Below, piece by piece: positions 54,317 through 64,000 of a stretch of DNA of 64,000 nucleotides. The notes under the pieces were generated by a model. The model worked only from the letters and a program-made list of their open reading frames with translations, was not told where the DNA came from and searched no databases. Position numbers and translations under genes: made by a program. Positions within the stretch are counted from its first letter, which is position 1, and each line of letters starts with the position of its first letter. Source of the stretch: Bemisia tabaci (taxonomy: Eukaryota; Arthropoda; Insecta; Hemiptera; Aleyrodidae); assembly GCF_918797505.1 (NCBI RefSeq), contig NC_092801.1, positions 13,578,001 to 13,642,000 on the forward strand, given 5' to 3'.

Positions 54317-55650
54317 CCAGAATTTGGAGGCTTAAACTCCCTGGGTTAAAGATACAAAATTTGAAATAGTTTTCAAACGAAAATTGTCCAGAGCGTCAAC
54401 CACATTCTCAAAGACTAGTAAAAGTGAAATAACAATTTTTCCCTGACTTTATAAAATTCCCTGACATTTCCCGGATTTCCATGGTTAAAAAATTCTTCAT
54501 TTGAAATAGTTTTCAATCGAAAATTGTTCAAAACGTAGACCCCATTGTAAACAACAAATAAAAGCGAATTAACGATTTTTCCCGGACATGTCCAGGTTTT
54601 TCCTAAATTTCAAAAATTCCCCGATTTCCATGGTTAAAAATACATAATTTGAAATAGTTTTCAAGCGAAAATTGTTCAAAACATCGACCCCATTCTAAAC
54701 GGCAGATAAAAGTGAAATAACAGTTTTTCCCTGACATGTCCAGGTTTTTCTTGACTTTTAAAAAGTCCCTGACATTTTCATGGTTTAGAATACAGAGTTT
54801 AAAATAGTTTTCAAGCCAAAGTTGTTCATAACGTCAACCGCATTCGAAAAAGCAAATAAAAGTGAATTAACAATTTTTCCCCGACATGTCCGAGTTTTCC
54901 CTGACCTGTAAAATTCCCTTACATTTCCCAGCTTTCCCTAGCATTTGGAATATGAAATTCCCTGACATATTCCCGATTTCCATGGTTACAACTACGCAAT
55001 TAGAGATAGTTTTCAAGCAAAAGTTGTTCAAAACGTCAACCGCATTCGAAAAAGCAAATGAAAGTGAATTAACAATTTTTCTCAGACATGTCCGGGTTTT
55101 CCCTGACCTGTAAAATTCCCTTACATTTCTTAGCTTTCCCTAGAATTTGGAAGATGAATTCCCTGACATTTCCCAGCTTTCCCTTGAATTTGGAATATGA
55201 AATTCCCTGACATATCCCCGATTTCCATGGTTAAAACTACGCAATTAGACATAGTTTTCAAGCAAAAGTTGTTCAAAACGTCAACCGCATTCGAAAAAGC
55301 AAATGAAAGTGAATTAACAATTTTTCCTCGACATGTCCGGGTTTTCCCTGACCTGTAAAATTCCCTTACATTTCCCAGCTTTCCCTAGAATTTGGAAGAT
55401 GAATTCCCTGACATTTTCCAGCTTTCCCTTGAATTTGGAATATGAAATTCCCTGACATATCCCCGATTTCCATGGTTCAAACTACGCAATTAGAGATAGT
55501 TTTCAAGCAAAAGTTGTTCAAAACGTCAACTCCATTCTAAACAGCAAATAAAAGTGAATGAACCTCTTCCCTGACATGTCCAAGTTTTTCCTACCTAATT
55601 ATAATTCCCTGACATTTCCCGCGCGGCGTTCTCTGACGGTGGCAATCCTG
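54317..55650 (+). repeat. Growing tandem array of 'gatagttttcaagcaaaagttgttc' units
   Basis: Seven anchors ('agttttcaa...ttgttcaaaacgtc') at about 54366, 54505, 54651, 54803, 55002, 55249 and 55492. Spacing rises from about 140 to about 245 bp. The last units add extra 'ccctgacatttcccagcttt' copies and are nearly identical. Confidence 0.88.
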
Positions 55651-55727
55651 CAAACCTCGGAAGCTCAGTCAGGATTTGCTAATATTGGGTCTACTACTCC
55701 TGCACAAAAGATAACTCAAAGCCATCC

Positions 55728-56173
55728 CTCACGGTATCTGGTGGTTGAACTAGCGTCCGATATATCTCATCGATCAAGTCAAGAATTTCGGCAGCTTTAA
55801 AGTTTAAAGCCAAAAAGAACGAAAGCCCCTGCTGCGCATGAGCCCAAAGAATCATTCTAACCCAAAAACTTGGCAAAATTCAGAGAAATGAGGATCTTTC
55901 CTAGAGATAGAACATGGATTCAATACAGAAATCGCTGTCAGTCTCGAAATTAAGTTTTTTTTTTTTTTTTTTTTCTTCTTTTTTTTTTAACCAAACGGAT
56001 CTGGCTTTTGTTGCTCTAAATTTTGCCAATGTTTTGGCCCAGAGAGGAGGATTCGTGAGGTTCATACGCCTCAAGTGGCTTGGTCCAAAAGCAAAAAATT
56101 TAAAATCTGTCGAGATTTCACCCTTAAGCGATGCGATTTATCGCACGCCGGTTTGACCACGCCAAAAACCGTG
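55728..56173. mobile_element. Diverged fold-back element related to the TTAA family
   Basis: Ends TCACGGTATCTGGTGGTTG and CCAAAAACCGTGA. It shares 'gcccctgctgcgcatgagcc' and 'aaaattcagagaaatga' with 60628-61066. The centre is replaced by a poly(T) run (55953-55989). Confidence 0.65.
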
Positions 56174-56367
56174 ACAATAATTCACCTATGAGCCATCGCT
56201 AACGAGACAATATCTTCCGAAGGAAAATTTGGGATAGGAACTTCAATAACTTGAATTACGTCTTTGTTCAGATTGTTTCGGAAATTTCAGAAAAACCCTG
56301 TATGAGAGACAAGTTGGAACACAAAATAAAAGAGCTGAACCCCCGCATTTCGCCGGGCGAACTCTGC

Positions 56368-56676
56368 TGCCGTGCTACGAAAAAACGCCGTATGAACCTT
56401 CGTGCGTTGCCAAATTTCTTTCGGTATATTATGAATTTTCAGGAAAAGGAGATATTTGGATCACATTGCAAAGAAAGAATCTTCTGAGATTTCAGGTAGA
56501 AATATTCATTGTTTGAATCAAAAATTAATATTGATTAAGGAAAAAAATTAAGTAATAACTGTGAAGTAAGTGTAAATTAAAGTAAAAAAATTAAATTAAT
56601 AATTTCCTTAGAGTTAAAGAAAATTTGGCAACTCTTGGGTGTTCATACGACGTTTTTCCTTGGCAAGGCAGCCTAG
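56368..56676. mobile_element. Inverted-repeat element 'GCCGTATGAACCTTC'
   Basis: Left 'cgccgtatgaaccttcgtgc', right 'gtgttcatacgacgtttttc' are inverses; 'gttgccaaatttctt' / 'aaatttggcaac' continue the arms. A relative lies at 61996-62250. Confidence 0.7.
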
Positions 56677-56904
56677 GGGACCGGGGGCTGTAGATGAACT
56701 TCGATGCGCTTACGAACTAACAAAAAACAGATGTCTCGACTCGTACACAAAGGACACAGTACACATCAGGCATTAAGAGAGATAAACTTTTCGAGGCCTG
56801 TGATTTCATCATCCAGAGGAGCGCGACCACGTAGCGTGAAAAAACCATGAGACGGCTGTGTCGATCCATCGGTGTCACCACGGCAAATACATTAGAAAAC
56901 AAAA

Positions 56905-57487
56905 AAAGCTGTTGTCCAGGGTTGCATGAAGCGTAAGAAGGAAATGAATGATTGGAAATTTCAGTAAAATGTTTTATGAAATTTAACGCGGCTGTGAAAT
57001 ATTCCATATTTTTCGGGGGCTACAGTATGCAGTCCGCACTCAAACACACAAAAGAAAAAAGTCACAATTTTTACATTAGGCGAAACATGAAAAAGAACCG
57101 GTATTTTTCAATATCTTCCATTAATTTATGAGAAATAATTCACGTGAATTTTCAAGATTTAACTTGTCATGAAATGCCACCCTGAGCTGTAACCGGAAAA
57201 TACACTAAAAAGCTGTTGTCCAGGGTTGCATGAAGCGTAAGAGAGAAATGAATGATTGGAAATTTCAGTAAAATGTTTCATGAAATTCAACGCGGCTGTG
57301 AAATATTCCATATTTTTCGGGGGCTCGAGTATGCAACCCGCACTCAAACACAAAAAAGAAAAGTCACAATTTTTACAAGAGGCGAAACATGAAAAAGAAC
57401 CGGTATTTTTCAATATCTTCCATTAATTTATGAGAAATGATTCACGTGAATTTTCAAGATTTAACTTATCATGAAATTTTGCCACCA
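56905..57487 (+). repeat. Two tandem copies of a repeat of about 290 bp
   Basis: Copies 56905-57187 and 57209-57487 both start 'agctgttgtccagggttgca' and end 'atttaactt(g/a)tcatgaaat'. A third, interrupted copy is 9638-10075. Confidence 0.85.
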
Positions 57488-57528
57488 TGAGCTGTAACCG
57501 AATAGTTGTGATTGAGCCAGGCCCTTAA

Positions 57529-57910
57529 GGTGATTTGATGGATGCCATATTTCATGTTAGAACGGCATGCGATATATCGCATCAATTGGTTCCGATTTTT
57601 CAGCAATTCGTCATTTTTCTCCAATTTTGAGATCGCAATCCTGTTGTCAGGAGACTAAAGCACTCACTTTCCAATTTCAACAAAGAAATTCAACGTACTA
57701 AAGGCGTGGTTATTTTAGAGGGAAAACATCGCATTCGATACTGATATCGAAACTGCACTCGAATGAAAAAAAACCACGCATTTATTACGTTGACATTCTT
57801 TGTTAAAATTGGCGAGTGCTTCAGTCTCCTGACAACAGAATTGCGATCTCAAAATTGGAGAAAAATGACGGGTAGCTGAAAAAATGGAACCAATGGATGC
57901 GATATATCGC
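57529..57910. mobile_element. TTAA-flanked fold-back MITE, copy 3 (right end lost)
   Basis: Left flank TTAA (57525-57528) then GGTGATTTGATGG. The palindrome runs to 'gcgatatatcgc' at 57910, where about 35 bp of the right end is missing. Confidence 0.82.
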
Positions 57911-58255
57911 GCTGAAAAGATAGGTCGTATCGTATAGTACAAGGAAACACGCGGACATTTTAATAAATTATCACTTGGAGAAAAACATCAAAATTGGAGA
58001 ACGGCAAATCAACACATTTCGAGCTTTGCAAACACCGGACATGAAAAACGTAGCCCAACGGCGGGAAGTCTCAGCCTGCGTTGCGACCACCCTCGCAATC
58101 AGCGGTTCCAGAAGTGAATTTCGGACCGATCAGTCGCATTCGTCGATTCCTTGGATTTTTAACCGGGAAAACCAACTCACAACTCAATTCTACTCACAAT
58201 AATTAGTCTGGCAAAAGTTAAAATATGACCCTTCGATGGCACGTTTGGAATTTCT

Positions 58256-58325
<70 letters not shown>

Positions 58326-59040
58326 CATAAAATTGGATTCTAGTTCATGCCTGTAACTAGCGCTACCGAATGGACTTCATTCAGAGAAGCTCATAATTTG
58401 TTGACTATAAATATAATTCAAATTGATATAGATGATTATTTTAATTAAATTATTTAAAAAAAATCTTACCACAATTAAAATTTTTCGTCAAAATGAGCTC
58501 GCGGTAACGTCACACCAACTAAAGGAAACTTCGCCTGACTTGACTTGTGTCACAACTAACCATCTACGTAGGATTTGCAGGCATGTGCCATGGACAAACC
58601 CCCCACCCCCCGGTCCATCCTGAGGGGATTGGGGTCTAGGACTGCGCACGTGCGGGTGGGCAATAAAGAAAAGGACGAAAACCAAGAAGAAAAGGATCTC
58701 AAGAAGACCGACCGCTTGAGTCGGCAGAACAGAACAATAGCAGCAGGCCATCGACCGACAGACAGAGTTTTCCGAAATTCCGACAACCCAAGATTGTTAA
58801 GTATTGGAGTGAGAACCCGATAAACTAACACCCTTGACGGCGCACGTGCGCATAGTGACAGAAATGAATACCATGCAAGGGTAGTTTTCGGATTTCGACG
58901 AACTACTTCCCGGCATCGGCTCACTTCTCTGTTCTTGTTCAACCACCCGCATTGAATAGGAAGTGAAAGTGCGAAATAGTTTGCTATTCGCTAAGTGTTG
59001 GTCTTTGCAAAGGCAAGTCACCGACAGAATTTCCACAATC
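57911..59040. other. Unassigned sequence with a microsatellite
   Basis: Overlapping ORFs of 82-128 aa at 58488-58942 have no recognisable domain. The (TC)n tract is listed separately. Confidence 0.3.
58255..58322. repeat. (TC)n microsatellite
   Basis: About 32 uninterrupted TC units. Confidence 0.95.
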
Positions 59041-59245
59041 CAAATTCGCACAGAGGAAAAAAAAGGAGGTGTTTGCATTTTGGGCATCTTGGAAGTTTTT
59101 GATGATTTGATGACGTAGGTCGGTACAACGACGTTTAGCGTGAAGGGGACGTCGCTGTACCGACCTACGTCATCAAATCATCAAAAAATTCCAAGATGCC
59201 CGAAATGCAAACACCTCCTTTTTTTTCTCTATGCCAAATTCGGAC
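59020..59245. mobile_element. Long perfect-arm palindrome with ACGTAGGTCGGTAC
   Basis: Arms of about 75 bp (59056-59131 and 59152-59226) are nearly identical inverses ('ggaggtgtttgcattt', 'gatgatttgatgacgtaggt'). A 20-bp centre, 'cgacgtttagcgtgaagggg', separates them. A weaker outer match extends to 'ccaaattcg'. Confidence 0.85.
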
Positions 59246-60620
59246 AAACTCGTGCTGGACAAACAAGAGGCAGATTTTTAGATGGGACTTCGGGACATGC
59301 TAGTACAAATGCTCTGAAGCTTGTCTTAAAATGGGCAAACTCCAGGGAAATTTTTACACAGCAGTCCGCGACAATGATATCATGAAAAAACAAGGGGGTT
59401 AAAACGAGAAATGAAGCTAAAAAACCACAGACGTTCCGGCTCAGTACTGAGCCATTTTCAGTCGGGAAAATAAGTTAACAATAAAAATAATTTCGAAAAA
59501 AAAACTGAGACCTACAAGATGGTGTTTAAATTTGAGAATCAAGTGCCACCATTGTGTAGGTTTTAGATTTTTTCGAAAACATTTATATTTTTTACGTATT
59601 TCTCCGACTGGAAGAAGTCAATAGAGAGCGATATATTGAGAGTTGCTCGTACACTCTTTCCAAAATGATTGAAACAAAATAGGTAGGGAAAAAGTATTGA
59701 CAAAATTTGATTCAGAATGTTCAGGGAATAAAACATCGTGAAAATTACGACCCATAGTGATACCATTCATTGTATTGGAAAACGTAATCTTCAATATTTT
59801 TAACTGAACGGCACAGTTTTCACAAGTGTACATGTTTTCGATGGGATATAATGAAGTTCGCGAATCGCTTACTTAGACCTAAAAACGGCGGTCACAATAA
59901 GAGCGAGGTCCCATCGATTCCTCCAAAAAGAACGGGAGAGGGGAGTTCAGGGGGTTGAAATTGGCTGCGAATCAAGAGACACAATCGGGGAGGCTCTTCA
60001 TCACATTAAAACGACTTGCATTGAGAGCGGCGGCAAGTCAAATTCAAGAAGCGACTTTTAGTCATCGTTTGAGACATCGGATCTTTCCCGGCAAGACCTT
60101 CGGCTTGATTCACACAAGAAGAAGCGGGACTTGATAGTGCCCAGGGTAGCAAAAAATCTATAAATGAATTATTCTGAAAGTTTGGTTAGGTTCCTTATTG
60201 ATAAACACGGTCCACAATTCGTGCCTAACTTTCCAAAGTAAAATGAGAAAAGAAAAATTCGACTAGAAGAAGAAGAAAAAATAGTAGGAGATGCGCGCGC
60301 TCCTAAACACACCTTTTCTACAGTGATCGGAATTTTCAATGTCCCCGAGGTGGGCTGTTTCCAAAATGAGGAATGCGGGGTTGAAATGTTTCACGAAGAA
60401 GAAAATGTTTCGAGTTCCATGCGAAATATTCTGTGAAATGTCATTAAACGATGAAAGATACCACCGACAACCATTCAAAGAAATGGAATGCAAAATTAAA
60501 AAACGCAATAGTGTATTTCCTTCGGAAAATACACTAAAAAAAAGAGGTTTTTCATTTCTGGTGTTCCTTGGTGCATGTTGCCTGCCCACACCTAAACCCT
60601 GCCATTTCTTTCTTACTTAC
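59246..60620. other. Unassigned sequence, no gene recognised
   Basis: AT-rich. A short palindrome 'tagtgtatttccttcggaaaatacacta' at about 60508-60536 resembles one at 3703-3731 ('tagtgtattttccgaagaaaatacacta'). Confidence 0.3.
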
Positions 60621-60627
60621 AGCTTAA

Positions 60628-61066
60628 GGTGATTCGTCAAGCTCAAAGGAAGTGGTTGAACTGGCATGCGATGTATCGCATCTTTTAGGTAAAAAATCTC
60701 GGCAGATTTTGAATTTTCAGCAAAGAAAGGACGATAGCCCCTGCGCATGAGCCTAAAGAATCATTCTAAACCCAAAAATCGGAAAAATTCAGAGAAATGA
60801 AAGCAGAAGAGTGTTTGGAAAAAACCTCGCATTCGATACAGCTATCGATTTCTGTATCGAATGCGAGGTTTTTTTCCAAACACTATTCTGCTTTCGTTTC
60901 TCTGAATTTTCCGATTTTTGGGTTTAGAATGATTCTTAAAGCTCATGCGCAGGGGCAATCGTCCTTTTCCTTGCTTAAATTTCAAAATCTGCCGAGATTT
61001 TCGACCTAAAAGATGCGATATAACGCATGCCAGTTCGGCCACGTCACTTGAGCTTGACGAATCACC
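60628..61066. mobile_element. TTAA-flanked fold-back MITE, second subfamily
   Basis: 439 bp. TTAA on both sides (60624-60627, 61067-61070). Ends GGTGATTCGTCAAGCTCAA / TTGAGCTTGACGAATCACC. Centre 'cgcattcgatacagctatcg' and inverse. Shares its outer 9 bp and the GCGAT-ATCGC motif with copies 1-3 but has a different body. Confidence 0.9.
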
Positions 61067-61071
61067 TTAAT

Positions 61072-61330
61072 GACATTTGGATTGCATTTTGCAAAAAGGA
61101 ACCACTAGCATTGCAATGATGCTAAGATTGTGCAACTTCATCTTCTGCAATAAAATTGCGGAAATCGTGAAAAACTATGAAAAGATGGTAATTTTTGTCT
61201 TAAATTTACAGTTTTTAGCGAGTAAAATAGAAACTATTGATGGATAATCGGGTTTTTCCTCCAAGACAAAAGAAGTTGCACAAGCCAAATTGCAATGCTA
61301 GTGGTTCCTTTTTGCAATTCATTTGATGAA
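61072..61330. mobile_element. Inverted-repeat element 'GCAAAAAGGAACCACTAGC'
   Basis: Left 'gcaaaaaggaaccactagca', right 'tgctagtggttcctttttgc' are exact inverses. It abuts the previous element. A lone half-site 'gcaaaaaggaaccaagagca' is at 6349-6368. Confidence 0.75.
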
Positions 61331-61379
61331 ATATTTCACGGAAATTTCGTAATTTTCAAGTCACTTGAGCAACCCTGCC

Positions 61380-61995
61380 TAAGCAAATCTCGCAACGTTG
61401 AAACGTAGTATCAAAACGTCTCCTGATCAGGCAACGCAGACAGAGATCACGCAAAATGCAGGAAAAAAGGGGGAGATGATCTTTCACGCAATATTGTTGA
61501 TCAGAGGATCTCTAATCATCTCCTCAGGCGACAACTGGTCGCCAATTCCAAGAAAAAGGGCCGCAGAGAAGGTCTTTCTCGCCCCGGTCGGTCGGTCAGT
61601 CGGTGGTGGAGTGGCGACGACTTGGCGGCTGATAAGACCGGAGCACGAGCTACGCCGGATGTCTGGGCCTGCGCACGGTTTCGGGTTTCGGCAGCCAACC
61701 GGTTCTTTTATCAGCGCCGGGAATGAAAATCGAAGAGGGAAAAGACCTTCCGGCTCCTTACGTAACACCCGAATTGAAACTGCTGAGTGTAGAGACAAAA
61801 GAACGGACTTTGCATCCAAGCGAAAGAGCTAATCTTCGCAGAGAGAAGTGACACTTCACGGAATGCGCCGAGTAAGGTCTAAGGGAGGATTCTCTAACGC
61901 CATGGAAGACTGATTTTGACCGTTTGACATGCGTTCAGAGCAGAGAAATCATCTTCTCTTGAACGGGCAGATTTTGACCATGAAAAGCTAGACTA
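61380..61995. other. GC-richer segment, no gene recognised
   Basis: A 144-aa ORF at 61398-61832 is Arg/Gly/Ser-rich and overlaps a 111-aa ORF on the other strand. Neither has a domain I recognise. Confidence 0.25.
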
Positions 61996-62250
61996 CAGCA
62001 TTGCCGTGCGAAGGGAGAACGCCGTATGAGCCTTCAGAAGTTGCCATATTTCCTTCGATAAAGAGCGAATTTAGTGGGAAAATTGTGAATAATTTTCCTC
62101 AAATTATTCAGACAGATTCGTTCGCAATTTAATGTAAAATATATGAAAATTCCTAGGGGAAATTTGCATAGTTTTCCTCAAATATACAGGTTTTAACCAG
62201 GGAAATTTCGCAACTTTCGAATGTTCATATGACGTTCATCCTTAGCATAG
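61996..62250. mobile_element. Inverted-repeat element 'GCCGTATGAGCCTTC'
   Basis: Left 'cgccgtatgagccttcagaa', right 'tcgaatgttcatatgacgtt'. The body has 'gaaattcctaggggaaatt'-like repeats. Same family as 56368-56676. Confidence 0.6.
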
Positions 62251-62549
62251 CATATTAGAAATGCCTAATTACCCTTAATTTTTCCTTCACTCAAGAAAAA
62301 TCTAATACGTGAGGTTCATGCTTAATTTCTTCTAATTTTTCCTTTATTTAACAAGCAACAAAAACCGGGTGTCTGCCTAATTCCCTCTAGTTTTCCGTTT
62401 GTTTAACAAAAAAACAACAACCGAGTGTCTCTTCAAATTTTATATGAGATTTTCCTGATTTGTTACTCGAATACCTTGACACTTTCTATAATTTACAAAT
62501 CAACTTCTTGACGAATCTAATAAAATGTTTCATTTTTGCATGCGCTGCA

Positions 62550-62800
62550 CTATATCGACGGTGGAAGTCCGCAACCATCTCTGTTTGCGACGTTGCAGAC
62601 TTCCTTTCATACTTCATTTTTTAAATAAAAAACTTCTCAACGGCAATTCTTGAGAACTGTTGTGATTTCTTTTTTCTATGGGCGAAGGAAAATCTGCAAA
62701 AATTTCAAGGAATGATGTCTATTTGATCATCTTAGAAAAAATAACGCAGGAGCGGAGCTTTTCAGACACCGCAAATGAGATACGTGGCTACGGACTTACG
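62550..62800. repeat. GTGCGAAACCACGTA-family repeat, diverged
   Basis: 'gcgacgttgcagacttcctt', 'catacttcattttttaaata' and 'acaccgcaaatgagatacgt' match 63590-63820 and 17782-18029. Confidence 0.6.
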
Positions 62801-62804
62801 GACT

Positions 62805-63035
62805 TTTTTTAGAGGAAAAATATCGCATTCGAGTGCAGTTTCGATATCAGTATCGAATGCAATATTTTGCCTCTAAAGAGAAAAGAAAAGAGAGAGAAAA
62901 AAAACCAACGCCTTTAAGACGTTGAATTTGCTTGTCGAACAGAATTACGATCTCGAAATTCGAGAAAAACGACGAGTAGCCGAAAAAATGGAACAAATTG
63001 ATGCGATAAATCGCATGTCATTCTGACACTTGAAT
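62805..63035. mobile_element. TTAA fold-back MITE, fragment (centre and right arm)
   Basis: The central hairpin 'tatcgcattcgagtgcagtt' and its inverse are present, then 'aattcgagaaaaacgacgag' and 'gatgcgataaatcgcatg'. The left arm is missing. Confidence 0.7.
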
Positions 63036-63589
63036 GATACAGCATATTCCGTAACGCAGCCAAGACATAAAATCGAATACAAGATTCCACCTTCGCCGGG
63101 ATACTGGTGAGGGGCCTTGGTTCTGACTGGGGGAAGACTGCAGCACCCTGTATAACTTACAGAAGAAGAGGACCGTAAAAGGGAAGACGATAGAATCGTC
63201 ACTTTGGCTCCGCCCCGAACAACCTCAGCAACAAACCACAAGAACTCTATTAATCCTCACCTTAGCGAATGAAGTCACTTTCCCATCGAGGTAGATACAA
63301 GGCGGAGCATTGGTTGAACTTGAAAAAAAAACCGCTCCCGCTTCAAAAAATTGACGACCCTGTACCACCATGGAGAGGAATAACGCCATAAGTTGCTAAA
63401 TGCCCCAACGTTGCTAAATGTCTCTTAATAATAGGAATTTTTAGAAAGTCTTCCCTTGTGCATTTTTCCGGGAACTTTTACCGGAAAAATCCGTAGAATT
63501 AATACACGATTCGAAGAAAAGTATGCAAAGCGCTCCTCCTTACCGAGGTACTCACGTGTAGTTTACCGAGAGAATTTTAGGACTATCAT

Positions 63590-63820
63590 ATCGATGGCTT
63601 CAGTGGGAAACCCCGTATCTCGATTTGCGACGTTGCAGATTTCCTATCATACTTAATTTAATCTGAGGAATGCCGGGAGTAATTTCTTGAAAACTTCCTT
63701 GATTTTTACTCTAATCAGTACCATATTCTGTCTTTTCAAGCTACAAATTAGACTAGTTTCTCTTCCAAAATAATCAACGAGGAGCGAATAATTTTAAACA
63801 CCGCAATACTGCCGCGCTAA
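63590..63820. repeat. GTGCGAAACCACGTA-family repeat
   Basis: 'gatggcttcagtgggaaacc', 'gcgacgttgcagatttccta' and 'ttaaacaccgcaatactgc'. Followed directly by a CAGGGTGTCTAC element end at 63822. Confidence 0.6.
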
Positions 63821-63821
63821 C

Positions 63822-64000
63822 AGGGTGTCTACAAGATTTTCAAAATGAAATTCCCTGACAATTCTAGGTTTTCCATGACAAAAAATGACAAAATTCCCTG
63901 ACTTTTTGGGTTTAGCCATACGATGAACTAGTTAGAAAATATTAAAAAAAACTATCCTTAGGAATGACCCCGTAAAGTCATATTCTGAATTACCTTGGCG
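63822..64000. mobile_element. CAGGGTGTCTACAAG element, cut by the window end
   Basis: Starts ACAGGGTGTCTACAAGATTT and continues with 'gaaattccctgacaattc' and 'aaaattccctgactttttgg'. It joins the CAGGGTGTCTAC terminus to a 'ttccctgac' body, linking these two repeat groups. Confidence 0.65.

Noticed and set aside
61398..61832. 144-aa ORF
   Set aside because: Composition-driven (Arg/Gly/Ser), overlaps an antisense ORF of similar length, no domain.

Overview
The window looks like nuclear DNA from an arthropod, most likely an insect. Two spliced genes of animal type are recognisable, PEX11-gamma and a CPEB1/Orb RNA-binding protein. The rest is AT-rich and full of short non-coding transposons (MITEs). 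The overall look would suit a repeat-rich hemipteran such as a whitefly, but nothing in the sequence proves the species. I see no bacterial operons, rRNA, convincing tRNA or CRISPR array.

Layout. 1-31 kb and 51-64 kb are repeat deserts: long palindromes, hAT-like MITEs with 8-bp target duplications, TTAA-flanked fold-back elements, minisatellites that grew inside MITEs, and elements nested in other elements. 31-50 kb is the genic island. PEX11G (+ strand, coding exons 32952-33173 and 33924-34400) and the CPEB1/orb gene (- strand, nine coding exons from 49367 down to 41178) point tail to tail, with about 6.8 kb of AT-rich, mostly unique sequence between their stop codons. Repeats are sparser here, though several sit in introns and in the intergenic stretch.

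The CPEB gene model rests on conserved domains and on splice junctions that all agree in phase: 1506 nt of CDS, 501 aa, two RRMs and a C-terminal ZZ zinc domain. The stop codon lies 7 nt before a good splice donor, so the 3' UTR probably contains an intron. The predicted 3' UTR carries a cluster of UUUUAU elements, the motif this protein family binds. A GC-rich stretch near 50.2 kb with a perfect inverted CCAAT pair is the likely promoter.

The transposon landscape is the other main result. Several families can be defined to the base because both target-site duplications survive or because an uninterrupted copy of the host repeat is also present here. None of the ORFs looks like a transposase or reverse transcriptase, so every element in the window appears non-autonomous. 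The strangest item is a near-perfect 76-bp palindrome at 20070-20145. Each of its halves is a sequence module that also recurs in tandem inside an unrelated hAT-like element at 12.6 and 28.9 kb.
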